The position numbers and the translations under genes were made by a program. A model generated the notes under the pieces. That model saw nothing but the letters and a program-made list of their open reading frames with translations. It was not told the DNA's origin and did no database searches. 64,000 nucleotides of DNA, from contig NZ_JBLZUR010000002.1 in NCBI RefSeq assembly GCF_048565625.1, positions 1,798,001 to 1,862,000 of the forward strand, read 5' to 3'. Numbering within the stretch: the stretch's first letter is position 1; each line of letters opens with the position of its first letter. Below, piece by piece: positions 15,440 to 24,459 of the stretch. The stretch comes from JBLZUR01 sp048565625 (GTDB taxonomy: Bacteria > Pseudomonadota > Alphaproteobacteria > Sphingomonadales > Sphingomonadaceae).

Positions 15440-15876
15440 AGCTCGGACGACTGAACCATATCGGCGTCGCCACGCCTTCGCTTGAGGCGTCGCTCTCCTA
15501 CTACCGCGACGTGATGGGCGCGACGCTGGCGCATGAGCCGTTCGACCTGCCGGCGCAGGGAGTGAAGGTGTGCTTCGTCGATACGCCGGGTGAGAACGGC
15601 ACGGCCGGCACCCAGATCGAGCTGATCGAACCCTTGGGCGAGAACAGCCCCATCCACGGGTTCATCGCCAAGAACCCGGCCGGTGGACAGCACCACATGT
15701 GCTACGAGGTGCCTAACATCCACGAGGCTAAGGCTTGGTTCGAAAGCCTCGGCAAGAAGGTGCTCGGCGAGCCGCGTACCGGTGCCCACGGAACGCCGAT
15801 CTTCTTCGTCCACCCCAAGGACATGAACGGGGTGCTGACCGAGATCATGGAAACGCCCAAGGAGGGCGCGCACTGA
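15436..15876 (+). CDS. mce: Methylmalonyl-CoA epimerase
   Basis: A 146-residue vicinal-oxygen-chelate protein (glyoxalase/epimerase fold) with the metal-ligand pattern of the family: His in LNHIGVATPSL, QIELIEPLG (Glu), GGQHHMCYEV (His) and GVLTEIME (Glu). It interconverts the (S)- and (R)-forms of methylmalonyl-CoA, linking the carboxylase PccAB to the B12-dependent mutase. Its start overlaps the coiled-coil gene by ATGA, and the mutase follows after a hairpin repeat. Confidence 0.93.
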   Translation: MKLGRLNHIGVATPSLEASLSYYRDVMGATLAHEPFDLPAQGVKVCFVDTPGENGTAGTQIELIEPLGENSPIHGFIAKNPAGGQHHMCYEVPNIHEAKAWFESLGKKVLGEPRTGAHGTPIFFVHPKDMNGVLTEIMETPKEGAH

Positions 15877-15887
15877 TGTTTCTTATT

Positions 15888-15961
15888 GCCGTCATCCCGG
15901 CGAAGGCCGGGATCCAGATCGACGGTGACAACTGGACCCCGGCCTGCGCCGGGGTGACGAG
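15888..15961. repeat. Paired-hairpin intergenic repeat (REP-like), mce-mcm gap
   Basis: Two stem-loops face opposite ways: ATCCCGGC-GAAG-GCCGGGAT (15894-15913) and ACCCCGGC-CTGC-GCCGGGGT (15936-15955). They fill the gap between the epimerase and mutase genes. The same architecture recurs at 18196, 21183, 35561 and 46376. Confidence 0.85.
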
Positions 15962-15969
15962 GTAGACGC

Positions 15970-18183
15970 ATGACCATCGAAACCAACACCGGCGAAGATT
16001 CGGGCGCGGCCCCAAAGCCCCGCGACCTGCCCGAACCGTCTGCCAGGCCCACGCTCGACAAGTGGTTCACCGCCGCCGCGAAGGAGGTGAAGGGCAAGGA
16101 CCTCACCTGGAACACGCCCGAGGGGATCGCGGTCAAGCCGCTCTACACCGAAGAGGATGTCGAGGGTTGGGATCCCGGCCTGCCCGGCTTTGCCCCCTTC
16201 ACCCGCGGCGTGCGCGCGTCGATGTACGCCGGCCGGCCCTGGACGATCCGGCAGTACGCCGGCTTCTCCACCGCCGAGGCGTCCAACGCCTTCTACCACC
16301 GCAACCTGAAGGCGGGGCAGAAGGGGCTGTCCGTCGCCTTCGACCTTGCCACCCATCGCGGCTATGACAGCGACCATCCGCGCGTGACCGGCGACGTCGG
16401 CAAGGCGGGCGTGGCGATCGATACTATCGACGACATGAAGATCCTGTTCGACGGCATCCCGCTCGATCAGATGTCGGTGTCGATGACGATGAACGGCGCG
16501 GTGATCCCGATCCTCGCCTTCTTCATCGTCGCGGGTGAGGAACAGGGCGTCGACCGCAAGCTCCTCGACGGGACCATCCAGAACGACATCCTCAAGGAGT
16601 TCATGGTCCGCAACACCTACATCTACCCGCCCGAACCCTCGATGCGGATCATCTCCGACATCTTCGGCTACACGTCGCGGGAGATGCCAAAGTTCAATTC
16701 GATCTCGATCTCCGGATATCACATTCAGGAGGCCGGGGCGACGCAGGTGCAAGAGCTTGCCTTCACCATCGCCGACGGCGCGGAATATGTGAAATACGGC
16801 GTCCGCTCGGGACTGGACATTGACAAGTTCGCCGGGCGTCTCAGCTTCTTCTTCGCGATCGGCATGAACTTCTTCATGGAAATCGCCAAGCTGCGCGCCG
16901 CCCGCGTACTCTGGCACCGGGTAATGACCAATCTCGGCGCTAAGGACGAGCGGTCGAAGATGCTGCGCACGCATTGCCAGACGTCGGGCGTCTCGCTGAC
17001 CGAGAAGGACCCCTACAACAATGTCATGCGCACCACGATCGAGGCGATGGCGGCGATGCTCGGCGGCACTCAGTCGCTCCACACTAATGCCCTGGACGAG
17101 GCGATCGCGCTTCCCACCGACTTCTCGGCCCGCATCGCCCGCAACACGCAGCTGGTGATCCAGGAGGAGACCGGCATGTGCAATGTCGTCGATCCTTTGG
17201 GCGGCTCCTACTACATCGAGAGCCTGACCAAGGAGTTGGTCGACCGCGCCTGGGAGATCATCGAGAAGGTCGAGGCGGAAGGCGGCATGGCGAAGGCGGT
17301 GGCCGCCGGCTGGCCCAAGGCGATGATCGAGGAGGCCTCCGCCGCCCGCGCCGCGCGGATCGATCGCGGCGAGGAGGTCGTCGTCGGCGTCAACAAGTAC
17401 CGCAAGGAACAGGAAGACCCGATCGACATCCTCGATGTCGACAACCATGCCGTGCGTGAGGCGCAGATTGCGCGCATCAACAAGGTGAAGGCGAACCGGG
17501 ACGAGGCGGCATGCCAGGCGGCGCTGAATGCATTGCGCGAGGGGGCGGCCGGCACCGGCAACCTCCTCGAACTCGCCGTCGAATGTGCCCGCCGCCGCGC
17601 GACGCTCGGCGAAATCTCCAAGGCGATGGAGGACGTGTTCGGCCGCTACGGCACCTTCCCGACGCCGGTGAAAGGCATCTATGGCGGCGCCTATGCCGAC
17701 GATGCCAAGTGGAGCGGCCTGATCGAGGGCGTGGAGGCGATCGGCCGCCGCAAGGGCAAGAAGCCGAAGATGCTCGTCGCCAAGATGGGCCAGGACGGCC
17801 ACGACCGCGGCGCAAACCTCGTCTCCTCGGCCTTCGGCGATCTCGGCTTCGAGGTGGTGGCAGGGCCGCTTTTCCAAACGCCGAAGGAAGCGGCGGACCT
17901 TGCGCTGAAGGAGGATGTCGACGTGGTCGGCGCGTCGAGCCTTGCGGCGGGTCACAAGACGCTGATCCCGGAGCTGATCGGCCACCTCAAGGATGCTGGT
18001 CGCCCGGACATCAAGGTCATCGCGGGCGGCGTGATTCCAGCGCAGGACTATCAGGTACTCCGCGATTTAGGCGTGCAGGCGATCTTCGGCCCCGGCACGA
18101 ACCTGGTCGATGCAGCGACCGAAGTCCTCCAGCTCCTCGGCCACAATCAGCCGCCTGAAGGCATTGGCGAGGCGGCCGAGTGA
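15970..18183 (+). CDS. Methylmalonyl-CoA mutase (adenosylcobalamin-dependent), single-chain
   Basis: At 737 residues this is a full single-chain mutase. The TIM-barrel substrate domain holds PWTIRQYAGFSTAEASNAFY and the region TQSLHTNALDEAIALP. The C-terminal B12 domain has the base-off motif GQDGHDRGANL (lower-ligand His611) with SSLAAGHKT and VIAGGVIP. It isomerises (R)-methylmalonyl-CoA to succinyl-CoA, delivering propionate carbon to the TCA cycle. The N-terminal 25 residues are family-variable; ATG 15970 is the first sensible start after the repeat. No MeaB/ArgK chaperone gene is seen nearby. Confidence 0.95.
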   Translation: MTIETNTGEDSGAAPKPRDLPEPSARPTLDKWFTAAAKEVKGKDLTWNTPEGIAVKPLYTEEDVEGWDPGLPGFAPFTRGVRASMYAGRPWTIRQYAGFSTAEASNAFYHRNLKAGQKGLSVAFDLATHRGYDSDHPRVTGDVGKAGVAIDTIDDMKILFDGIPLDQMSVSMTMNGAVIPILAFFIVAGEEQGVDRKLLDGTIQNDILKEFMVRNTYIYPPEPSMRIISDIFGYTSREMPKFNSISISGYHIQEAGATQVQELAFTIADGAEYVKYGVRSGLDIDKFAGRLSFFFAIGMNFFMEIAKLRAARVLWHRVMTNLGAKDERSKMLRTHCQTSGVSLTEKDPYNNVMRTTIEAMAAMLGGTQSLHTNALDEAIALPTDFSARIARNTQLVIQEETGMCNVVDPLGGSYYIESLTKELVDRAWEIIEKVEAEGGMAKAVAAGWPKAMIEEASAARAARIDRGEEVVVGVNKYRKEQEDPIDILDVDNHAVREAQIARINKVKANRDEAACQAALNALREGAAGTGNLLELAVECARRRATLGEISKAMEDVFGRYGTFPTPVKGIYGGAYADDAKWSGLIEGVEAIGRRKGKKPKMLVAKMGQDGHDRGANLVSSAFGDLGFEVVAGPLFQTPKEAADLALKEDVDVVGASSLAAGHKTLIPELIGHLKDAGRPDIKVIAGGVIPAQDYQVLRDLGVQAIFGPGTNLVDAATEVLQLLGHNQPPEGIGEAAE

Positions 18184-18195
18184 TCCACCTTTATC

Positions 18196-18262
18196 GTTCC
18201 CCGGCGCAGGCCGGGGTCCAGTTCAACGGCCGGGTCTGGACCCCGGCCTTCGCCGGGGAACA
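18196..18262. repeat. Paired-hairpin intergenic repeat, mcm-pccA gap
   Basis: Stems CCCCGGC-GCAG-GCCGGGG (18199-18215) and CCCCGGC-CTTC-GCCGGGG (18241-18257). The two 25-base arms (GTTCCCCGGC... and ...GCCGGGGAAC) are inverted copies with one mismatch. The right arm ends a few bases before the GTG start of pccA. Confidence 0.85.
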
Positions 18263-18266
18263 ATAA

Positions 18267-20255
<1,989 letters not shown>

Positions 20256-20266
20256 AATTGCCTGCT

Positions 20267-20292
20267 GCACTGCAACAATAGGGTTGCGGTGC
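20267..20292 (+). other. Hairpin after pccA
   Basis: GCACTGCAAC and GTTGCGGTGC pair (one G-T wobble) around a 6-base loop, 12 bases after the pccA stop. There is no T-run, so it may be a weak terminator or an RNA 3'-end protector. Confidence 0.35.
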
Positions 20293-20320
20293 GCGTTGGG
20301 GTCGGCGAAAGGCTGACCTT

Positions 20321-20623
20321 ATGGAAAGCAGCAAGCTCGTTCTGGAAGCCATCGCGCGGCGCAAGTGCCTCGACGCGACCTACAACCGCATGGATGTGAA
20401 GCTGGCACCCCACATCCTCTACACGCGCCATGACGAACTCTATGTGGACGCCGTAACGGTCGAGCGCGAGGGCAATCCTCCGCGCGAAATCAAGGTCGGC
20501 ACGTTCAAGCTGGCGGGGCTCTCCATCCGCGGCGTGGACGAGCGCTCGTTCGAGCCGCAGCCGGTCTTCAACCCTGCGGACGAGAAGTACGAGGGTGTCA
20601 CGCTTTTTTCGGTCACCGCCTGA
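20321..20623 (+). CDS. Conserved small protein, WYL-like
   Basis: A 100-residue protein that faintly resembles the WYL ligand-sensing fold (IARRKCLDATYNRMDVKLAP, then YVDAVTVER and FKLAGLSIRGVD), without any DNA-binding domain. No signal peptide or membrane segment is present. No good ribosome binding site is seen before ATG 20321. It follows pccA on the same strand after a hairpin and could be co-transcribed. Function is unknown and the WYL resemblance is weak. Confidence 0.6.
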   Translation: MESSKLVLEAIARRKCLDATYNRMDVKLAPHILYTRHDELYVDAVTVEREGNPPREIKVGTFKLAGLSIRGVDERSFEPQPVFNPADEKYEGVTLFSVTA

Positions 20624-20675
20624 CAGCGTTGACGGGCCGGAGCAACGGCGGAGAAAGCTGGTTGCTTGCTCCCCG

Positions 20676-20705
20676 TCCTTCGACTTAGCTCAGGACAGTC
20701 GTTGC
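20676..20705. repeat. Partial copy of the second repeat type
   Basis: GTCCTTCGACTTAGCTCAGGACA resembles half of the element CTTCGACAGGCTCAG...CGAACGG seen at 35171 and 59636. It lies in the convergent gap between 20623 and 20710. Confidence 0.45.
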
Positions 20706-20709
20706 CTAG

Positions 20710-21168
20710 TTAACTCCCGCACCCTTCCGTGCGGCTCGACCAGGCGAGGTTCAGCACCTTCCATCGACCGTCGGCGCGCACCAGGCTGAAATGGTCCGCC
20801 CCGCAATGGTGCAACTTCCCGTCGATCGCGAAGGTGTAGAAGCCCCAGACCATCGCCACGTCCCCGTCGATCTCGACCGCCGGGTTTGGCATCCGCTCCT
20901 CATATCGCTGCGGCCCCGGCTTCAGCCCAGCCGCCCACTCCGCCCAACTGCGCGTCACGGCCTTGCCCGAGGCATCGACGCTGGTGACGTTGCCGCGCAT
21001 ATCCACTTGGGCGAGCGCGGCCTGGCCGTCCCGTGCCGCCAGCGCCGCGAACACGGCGTTGACCGGTGCCAGCACGGCGGCTTCCTCGCTCGCTGGTGGT
21101 GGCACGGGCTCGCCCGGCGGCAGCTTGTCCGGTGAGGCGATGGCGAGGAGGGTAGCGAGCAGCATCAT
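20710..21168 (-). CDS. Exported NTF2-like (SnoaL-fold) protein
   Basis: A 152-residue protein with a short hydrophobic N-terminus (MMLLATLLAIASPDKLP) that may act as a signal peptide, then a proline-rich stretch and an NTF2-like domain: VNAVFAALAARDGQAALAQV at the N-terminal helices and DHFSLVRADGRWKVLNLAW at the C-terminal strands. The fold often serves as a small-molecule pocket in enzymes or as a binding module; no catalytic set is clear. The start at 21168 has AGGAG upstream; an upstream extension to 21210 is discarded. Confidence 0.72.
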   Translation of the reverse strand: MMLLATLLAIASPDKLPPGEPVPPPASEEAAVLAPVNAVFAALAARDGQAALAQVDMRGNVTSVDASGKAVTRSWAEWAAGLKPGPQRYEERMPNPAVEIDGDVAMVWGFYTFAIDGKLHHCGADHFSLVRADGRWKVLNLAWSSRTEGCGS

Positions 21169-21182
21169 CAACTCCTGAACGT

Positions 21183-21271
21183 CGTCATGCTGACGAAGGT
21201 CAGCATCCATTCGCGCTCACTCGCCTCTTAGACAAATCGCCGGATAGATCCCAGCCTGCGCTGGGATGACG
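21183..21271. repeat. Paired-hairpin intergenic repeat upstream of trpG
   Basis: Stems ATGCTGAC-GAAG-GTCAGCAT (21187-21206) and ATCCCAGC-CTGC-GCTGGGAT (21248-21267). The outer ends CGTCAT and ATGACG match the copy at 15888. Unlike the others it sits between divergent genes. Confidence 0.8.
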
Positions 21272-21318
21272 AACAAGATACGGATGACGTGAGGACGAGC
21301 GCTCGCTAAGACCCGGCC

Positions 21319-21912
21319 ATGATCCTGGTCATCGACAATTACGACAGCTTCACCTGGAACCTCGTGCATTACCTGCGCGAGCTTGGTGCCGAGGTGGAAG
21401 TGGTGCGGAACGACGAAATCGGTGTCGGCCAGGCGATGTCCTCAGGTGCTGCCGGCTTCCTGATTTCCCCCGGCCCCTGCACGCCGAACGAGGCGGGGAT
21501 CAGCCTCGACCTTGTCGCCGCCTGCGCGGAGCAGCGCCGCCCGCTCTTCGGCGTGTGCCTTGGCCATCAGGCGATCGGCCAGCACTTCGGCGGACGCGTC
21601 GTGCGCGCGGCCCAGCTGATGCACGGCAAGACCTGCCCGGTCGAACATGATGGCACGGGGGTCTTCAAGGGCCTGCCCACGCCGTTTACTGCCACCCGCT
21701 ATCACTCGCTGATCGTGGCGGAGGAAGATCTGCCTCCGTCGCTCCTCGTCAACGCGCGCGCGCCGGACCGCACCGTGATGGGCTTCCGCCATGCAAGCCT
21801 GCCGATCCACGGCGTCCAGTTCCACCCGGAAAGCATCGCCACCGAACATGGTCACGACCTGATCGCCAACTTCCTGCGTGAGGCGGGCGTGAAGGTGCTG
21901 GAGCGGGCGTGA
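21319..21912 (+). CDS. trpG: Anthranilate/aminodeoxychorismate synthase glutamine amidotransferase
   Basis: A 197-residue class I glutamine amidotransferase. It shows the N-terminal signature ILVIDNYDSFTWNLVHYL, the nucleophile loop FGVCLGHQAIG (catalytic Cys) and the His-Glu pair in GVQFHPESI. It supplies ammonia to TrpE for anthranilate synthesis and may also serve PabB (pabA function). It overlaps trpD by GTGA. No trpE is present in this window; the gene upstream is an unrelated NTF2-like protein on the other strand. Confidence 0.93.
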   Translation: MILVIDNYDSFTWNLVHYLRELGAEVEVVRNDEIGVGQAMSSGAAGFLISPGPCTPNEAGISLDLVAACAEQRRPLFGVCLGHQAIGQHFGGRVVRAAQLMHGKTCPVEHDGTGVFKGLPTPFTATRYHSLIVAEEDLPPSLLVNARAPDRTVMGFRHASLPIHGVQFHPESIATEHGHDLIANFLREAGVKVLERA

Positions 21913-22910
21913 CCACGATCACCCTCCTTCCCGACCCGTCATCGCCACTCGACGGTGCGACGGCGGAGGCGGCGTTTGCCGACATCCTCGACGGCAAGGT
22001 CGAGGCGGAGGTGATCGCGCCCTTCCTCGTCACCATGGCGGAGCGCGACGAGACCAGCATCGAGATCGCCGCCGCCGCGCGCGCGCTGCGCGCCCGCATG
22101 ATCCGCGCGGCCGCTCCCGCCAACGCAATCGACGTCTGCGGCACCGGCGGTGACGGCGCGCACAGCCTCAACATCTCGACGGCGGTGGCGCTGGTCGTCG
22201 CGGCCTGCGGCGTACCGGTCGCCAAGCACGGCAACCGCGCCGCCTCCTCAAAGGCCGGGGCTGCGGACACGCTGGAGGCGCTCGGTCTCGATCTCGATCG
22301 CGCCGCAGAGACGGCGGAGGAGAGCCTGGCCGACCTCGGCATCGCCTTCTTCTTCGCGCAGAAGTACCACCCGGCGCTCGGTCGCCTTGCGACGGTCCGC
22401 AAGGCAATCGGGCGGCGGACGATCCTCAACCTGCTCGGTCCGCTCTGCAATCCCGCAGGGGTGCGCCGCCAGTTGATTGGGGTGGCTCGGGTCGATTACC
22501 TCGAAACGATGGCCGAGGCACTCGAGCTGCTCGGCAGCGATGCCGCGATGGTGGTCGCGGGCGAGGAGAACCTCGACGAGTTATCGATCGCGGGGCCGAG
22601 CCGCGCCGTGACGTTGTCGGCGAACGGCCTCGCCTCCAGCAAGGTCACGCCGGAGGATGCCGGGCTGCCCGACCATCCCCTCGACGCCATCAGGGGTGGT
22701 GACGCCGCCTACAACGCCGCCGCGCTGCGCCGCTTGCTGGAGGGTGAGCTTGGGCCCTATCGCGATGCCGTGCTGCTCAATGCCGCTGCCGCTCTGAAGG
22801 TGGCCGGTGAAGTCTACGGGCTTCGCGACGGAGCCGAAGAAGCCGCCGAGGCCATCGACAAGGGGCTGGCCAAGGCGCTGCTCGACTGCTGGATCGACTT
22901 TAGCCGATGA
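21909..22910 (+). CDS. trpD: Anthranilate phosphoribosyltransferase
   Basis: This 333-residue enzyme has the PRPP-binding loop DVCGTGGDGAHSLNIST and the block AKHGNRAASSKAGAAD, both diagnostic for TrpD; later NLLGPLCNPAG and the EENLDELS metal region are present. It joins anthranilate to phosphoribosyl pyrophosphate in tryptophan synthesis. The GTG start overlaps the trpG stop (GTGA), and its own stop overlaps trpC (ATGA), so trpGDC is one coupled unit. Confidence 0.95.
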   Translation: MTTITLLPDPSSPLDGATAEAAFADILDGKVEAEVIAPFLVTMAERDETSIEIAAAARALRARMIRAAAPANAIDVCGTGGDGAHSLNISTAVALVVAACGVPVAKHGNRAASSKAGAADTLEALGLDLDRAAETAEESLADLGIAFFFAQKYHPALGRLATVRKAIGRRTILNLLGPLCNPAGVRRQLIGVARVDYLETMAEALELLGSDAAMVVAGEENLDELSIAGPSRAVTLSANGLASSKVTPEDAGLPDHPLDAIRGGDAAYNAAALRRLLEGELGPYRDAVLLNAAAALKVAGEVYGLRDGAEEAAEAIDKGLAKALLDCWIDFSR

Positions 22911-23689
22911 CCTCTAACCGTTTACAAGCGATCCTTCAGACCAAGTATGAAGAAGTGGCCGTGCGCAGGCCGCAGGGCCTTTCGCACTGGCCTGCTCCTT
23001 CACCGCCGCGCGGCTTCCAGCAGGCGCTACGCACGAAAGTCGAGACCCTTGGGACCGGGCTGATTGCAGAGATCAAGAAAGCATCGCCTTCTAAGGGGTT
23101 AATCCGAGGGGATTTTGACCCGCCTGCCCACGCCCGCGCTTACGAGGCCGGTGGTGCCGCCTGTCTGTCGATCCTCACCGACGAGCCGTATTTCCAGGGG
23201 AGCGCCGATTACCTGATCGCCGCGCGTGCCGCCTGCGGGCTCCCCTGCCTGCGCAAGGACTTCATGGTCGATCCGTGGCAGGTGGCGGAGGCGCGGGCCA
23301 TGGGTGCGGACGCGATCCTGATCATCGTCGCGGCGCTCGACGACGGGCAGATGGCGGAGATCGAGGCGGCGGCGATCGAACTCGACATGGACGTGCTGGT
23401 CGAGGTCCACGACGCCGCCGAGATGGCGCGCGCCGCCGGCCTGCGGTCGCGCCTGATCGGCGTCAACAACCGCGACCTTCGCGACTTCACCGTCGACATC
23501 GGCCGCACCATCGATCTCGCCGCGCTTGCGCCCGAAGGCAGCCTGATCGTCGCCGAGAGCGGCCTTGGCAGCCGCGCCGATCTCGACCGGCTGGCCGAAT
23601 ATGGCGTGCGTGCCTGCCTGGTGGGCGAGAGCCTGATGCGGCAGGCGGATGTCCGGACCGCGACCGAGCGCCTGTTGACCGGCGACTGA
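22907..23689 (+). CDS. trpC: Indole-3-glycerol-phosphate synthase
   Basis: A 260-residue TIM-barrel enzyme with the strand-loop motifs LIAEIKKASPSKGLIR, ACLSILTDEPYFQGS, LPCLRKDFMVDPWQV, DVLVEVHD, IGVNNRDLRDF and VAESGL, all containing the expected catalytic Lys and Glu residues. It closes the indole ring of carboxyphenylamino-deoxyribulose phosphate. It overlaps trpD by ATGA. In related genomes moaC and moeA usually follow; here lexA follows directly after 83 bases that hold the SOS promoter. Confidence 0.95.
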   Translation: MTSNRLQAILQTKYEEVAVRRPQGLSHWPAPSPPRGFQQALRTKVETLGTGLIAEIKKASPSKGLIRGDFDPPAHARAYEAGGAACLSILTDEPYFQGSADYLIAARAACGLPCLRKDFMVDPWQVAEARAMGADAILIIVAALDDGQMAEIEAAAIELDMDVLVEVHDAAEMARAAGLRSRLIGVNNRDLRDFTVDIGRTIDLAALAPEGSLIVAESGLGSRADLDRLAEYGVRACLVGESLMRQADVRTATERLLTGD

Positions 23690-23710
23690 GTTCGCCCCAA
23701 GCGAATGTTG

Positions 23711-23754
23711 TTGACAGCATCGCGGAACATTCACTACCTGTTCCACATTCGTTC
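23711..23754 (+). promoter_or_regulatory. lexA promoter with alphaproteobacterial SOS box
   Basis: TTGACA (23711-23716) is followed at 17-bp spacing by CTACCT (23734-23739). The direct repeat GTTC-N7-GTTC (23740-23754), the known alphaproteobacterial LexA site, starts at the next base and would cover the transcription start. This fits LexA autoregulation. Confidence 0.85.
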
Positions 23755-23772
23755 CCGAGTGAGGGCACCGAC

Positions 23773-24459
23773 ATGCTGACGCGCAAGCAACACGACCTCC
23801 TCTGCTTCATCAGCGACCGTCTGGCGGAGAGCGGAGTGTCGCCTTCGTTCGAGGAGATGAAAGAGGCGCTGGACTTGAAGTCTAAATCCGGCGTGCACCG
23901 CCTGATCAGCGCGCTTGAGGAGCGCAACTTCATCCGCCGCCTGCCGAACCGCGCCCGCGCGCTGGAAATTCTTCGGCTGCCTGAGGGAGTTCCGGCGAAG
24001 AAGGCGGCACCTGCGGCCGCGAACACCAACACGCCGGTGAAGAGCGAAGTGCCGGTGACACCGCCGGTTGCGGCCAACGACGTGATCGAGATTCCGCTGC
24101 ACGGGCGTATCGCGGCCGGCATGCCGATCGAGGCGCTGGAGGGGCAAAGCTCACTCTCCGTTCCCGCCGCCCTCCTGGGCCCCGGTGAGCATTACGCCCT
24201 CGAAGTTTCCGGAGATTCGATGGTGGAGGCCGGCATTCTCGACGGCGACTATGCGCTCATCCGCCGCGTCGATAGTGCGAGGGAGGGCGAGATCGTCGTC
24301 GCTCTCGTCGATGACGCCGAGGCCACGCTCAAGTATTTCCGCCGTGAGGGGCAGATGGTGCGCCTCGATCCGGCGAACCGCGCCTATGATCCGCAACGCT
24401 ACGCCCCAGCGCAGGTGCGGATCCAGGGCCGGCTGGCCGGGCTGTTGCGGCGGTATTGA
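23773..24459 (+). CDS. lexA: LexA, SOS response repressor and autoprotease
   Basis: A 228-residue repressor. It has an N-terminal winged helix (MLTRKQHDLLCFISDRL, SPSFEEMKEALDLKSKSGVH), a linker rich in Ala and Pro, and a C-terminal S24 peptidase domain. The self-cleavage site is Ala115-Gly116 (RIAAGMP); the catalytic dyad is Ser149 (GDSMVEAG) and Lys187 (TLKYF). RecA filaments on damaged DNA trigger cleavage and derepress SOS genes. A near-perfect SOS box lies 19 bases upstream of the start. Its 3' end overlaps the convergent comEC frame. Confidence 0.97.
   Translation: MLTRKQHDLLCFISDRLAESGVSPSFEEMKEALDLKSKSGVHRLISALEERNFIRRLPNRARALEILRLPEGVPAKKAAPAAANTNTPVKSEVPVTPPVAANDVIEIPLHGRIAAGMPIEALEGQSSLSVPAALLGPGEHYALEVSGDSMVEAGILDGDYALIRRVDSAREGEIVVALVDDAEATLKYFRREGQMVRLDPANRAYDPQRYAPAQVRIQGRLAGLLRRY

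Noticed and set aside
15892..17985. Long open frame (about 700 codons) antisense to the mutase gene
   Set aside because: The plus strand encodes a complete B12-dependent mutase; the antisense translation is Arg/Asp/His-rich with no motif.
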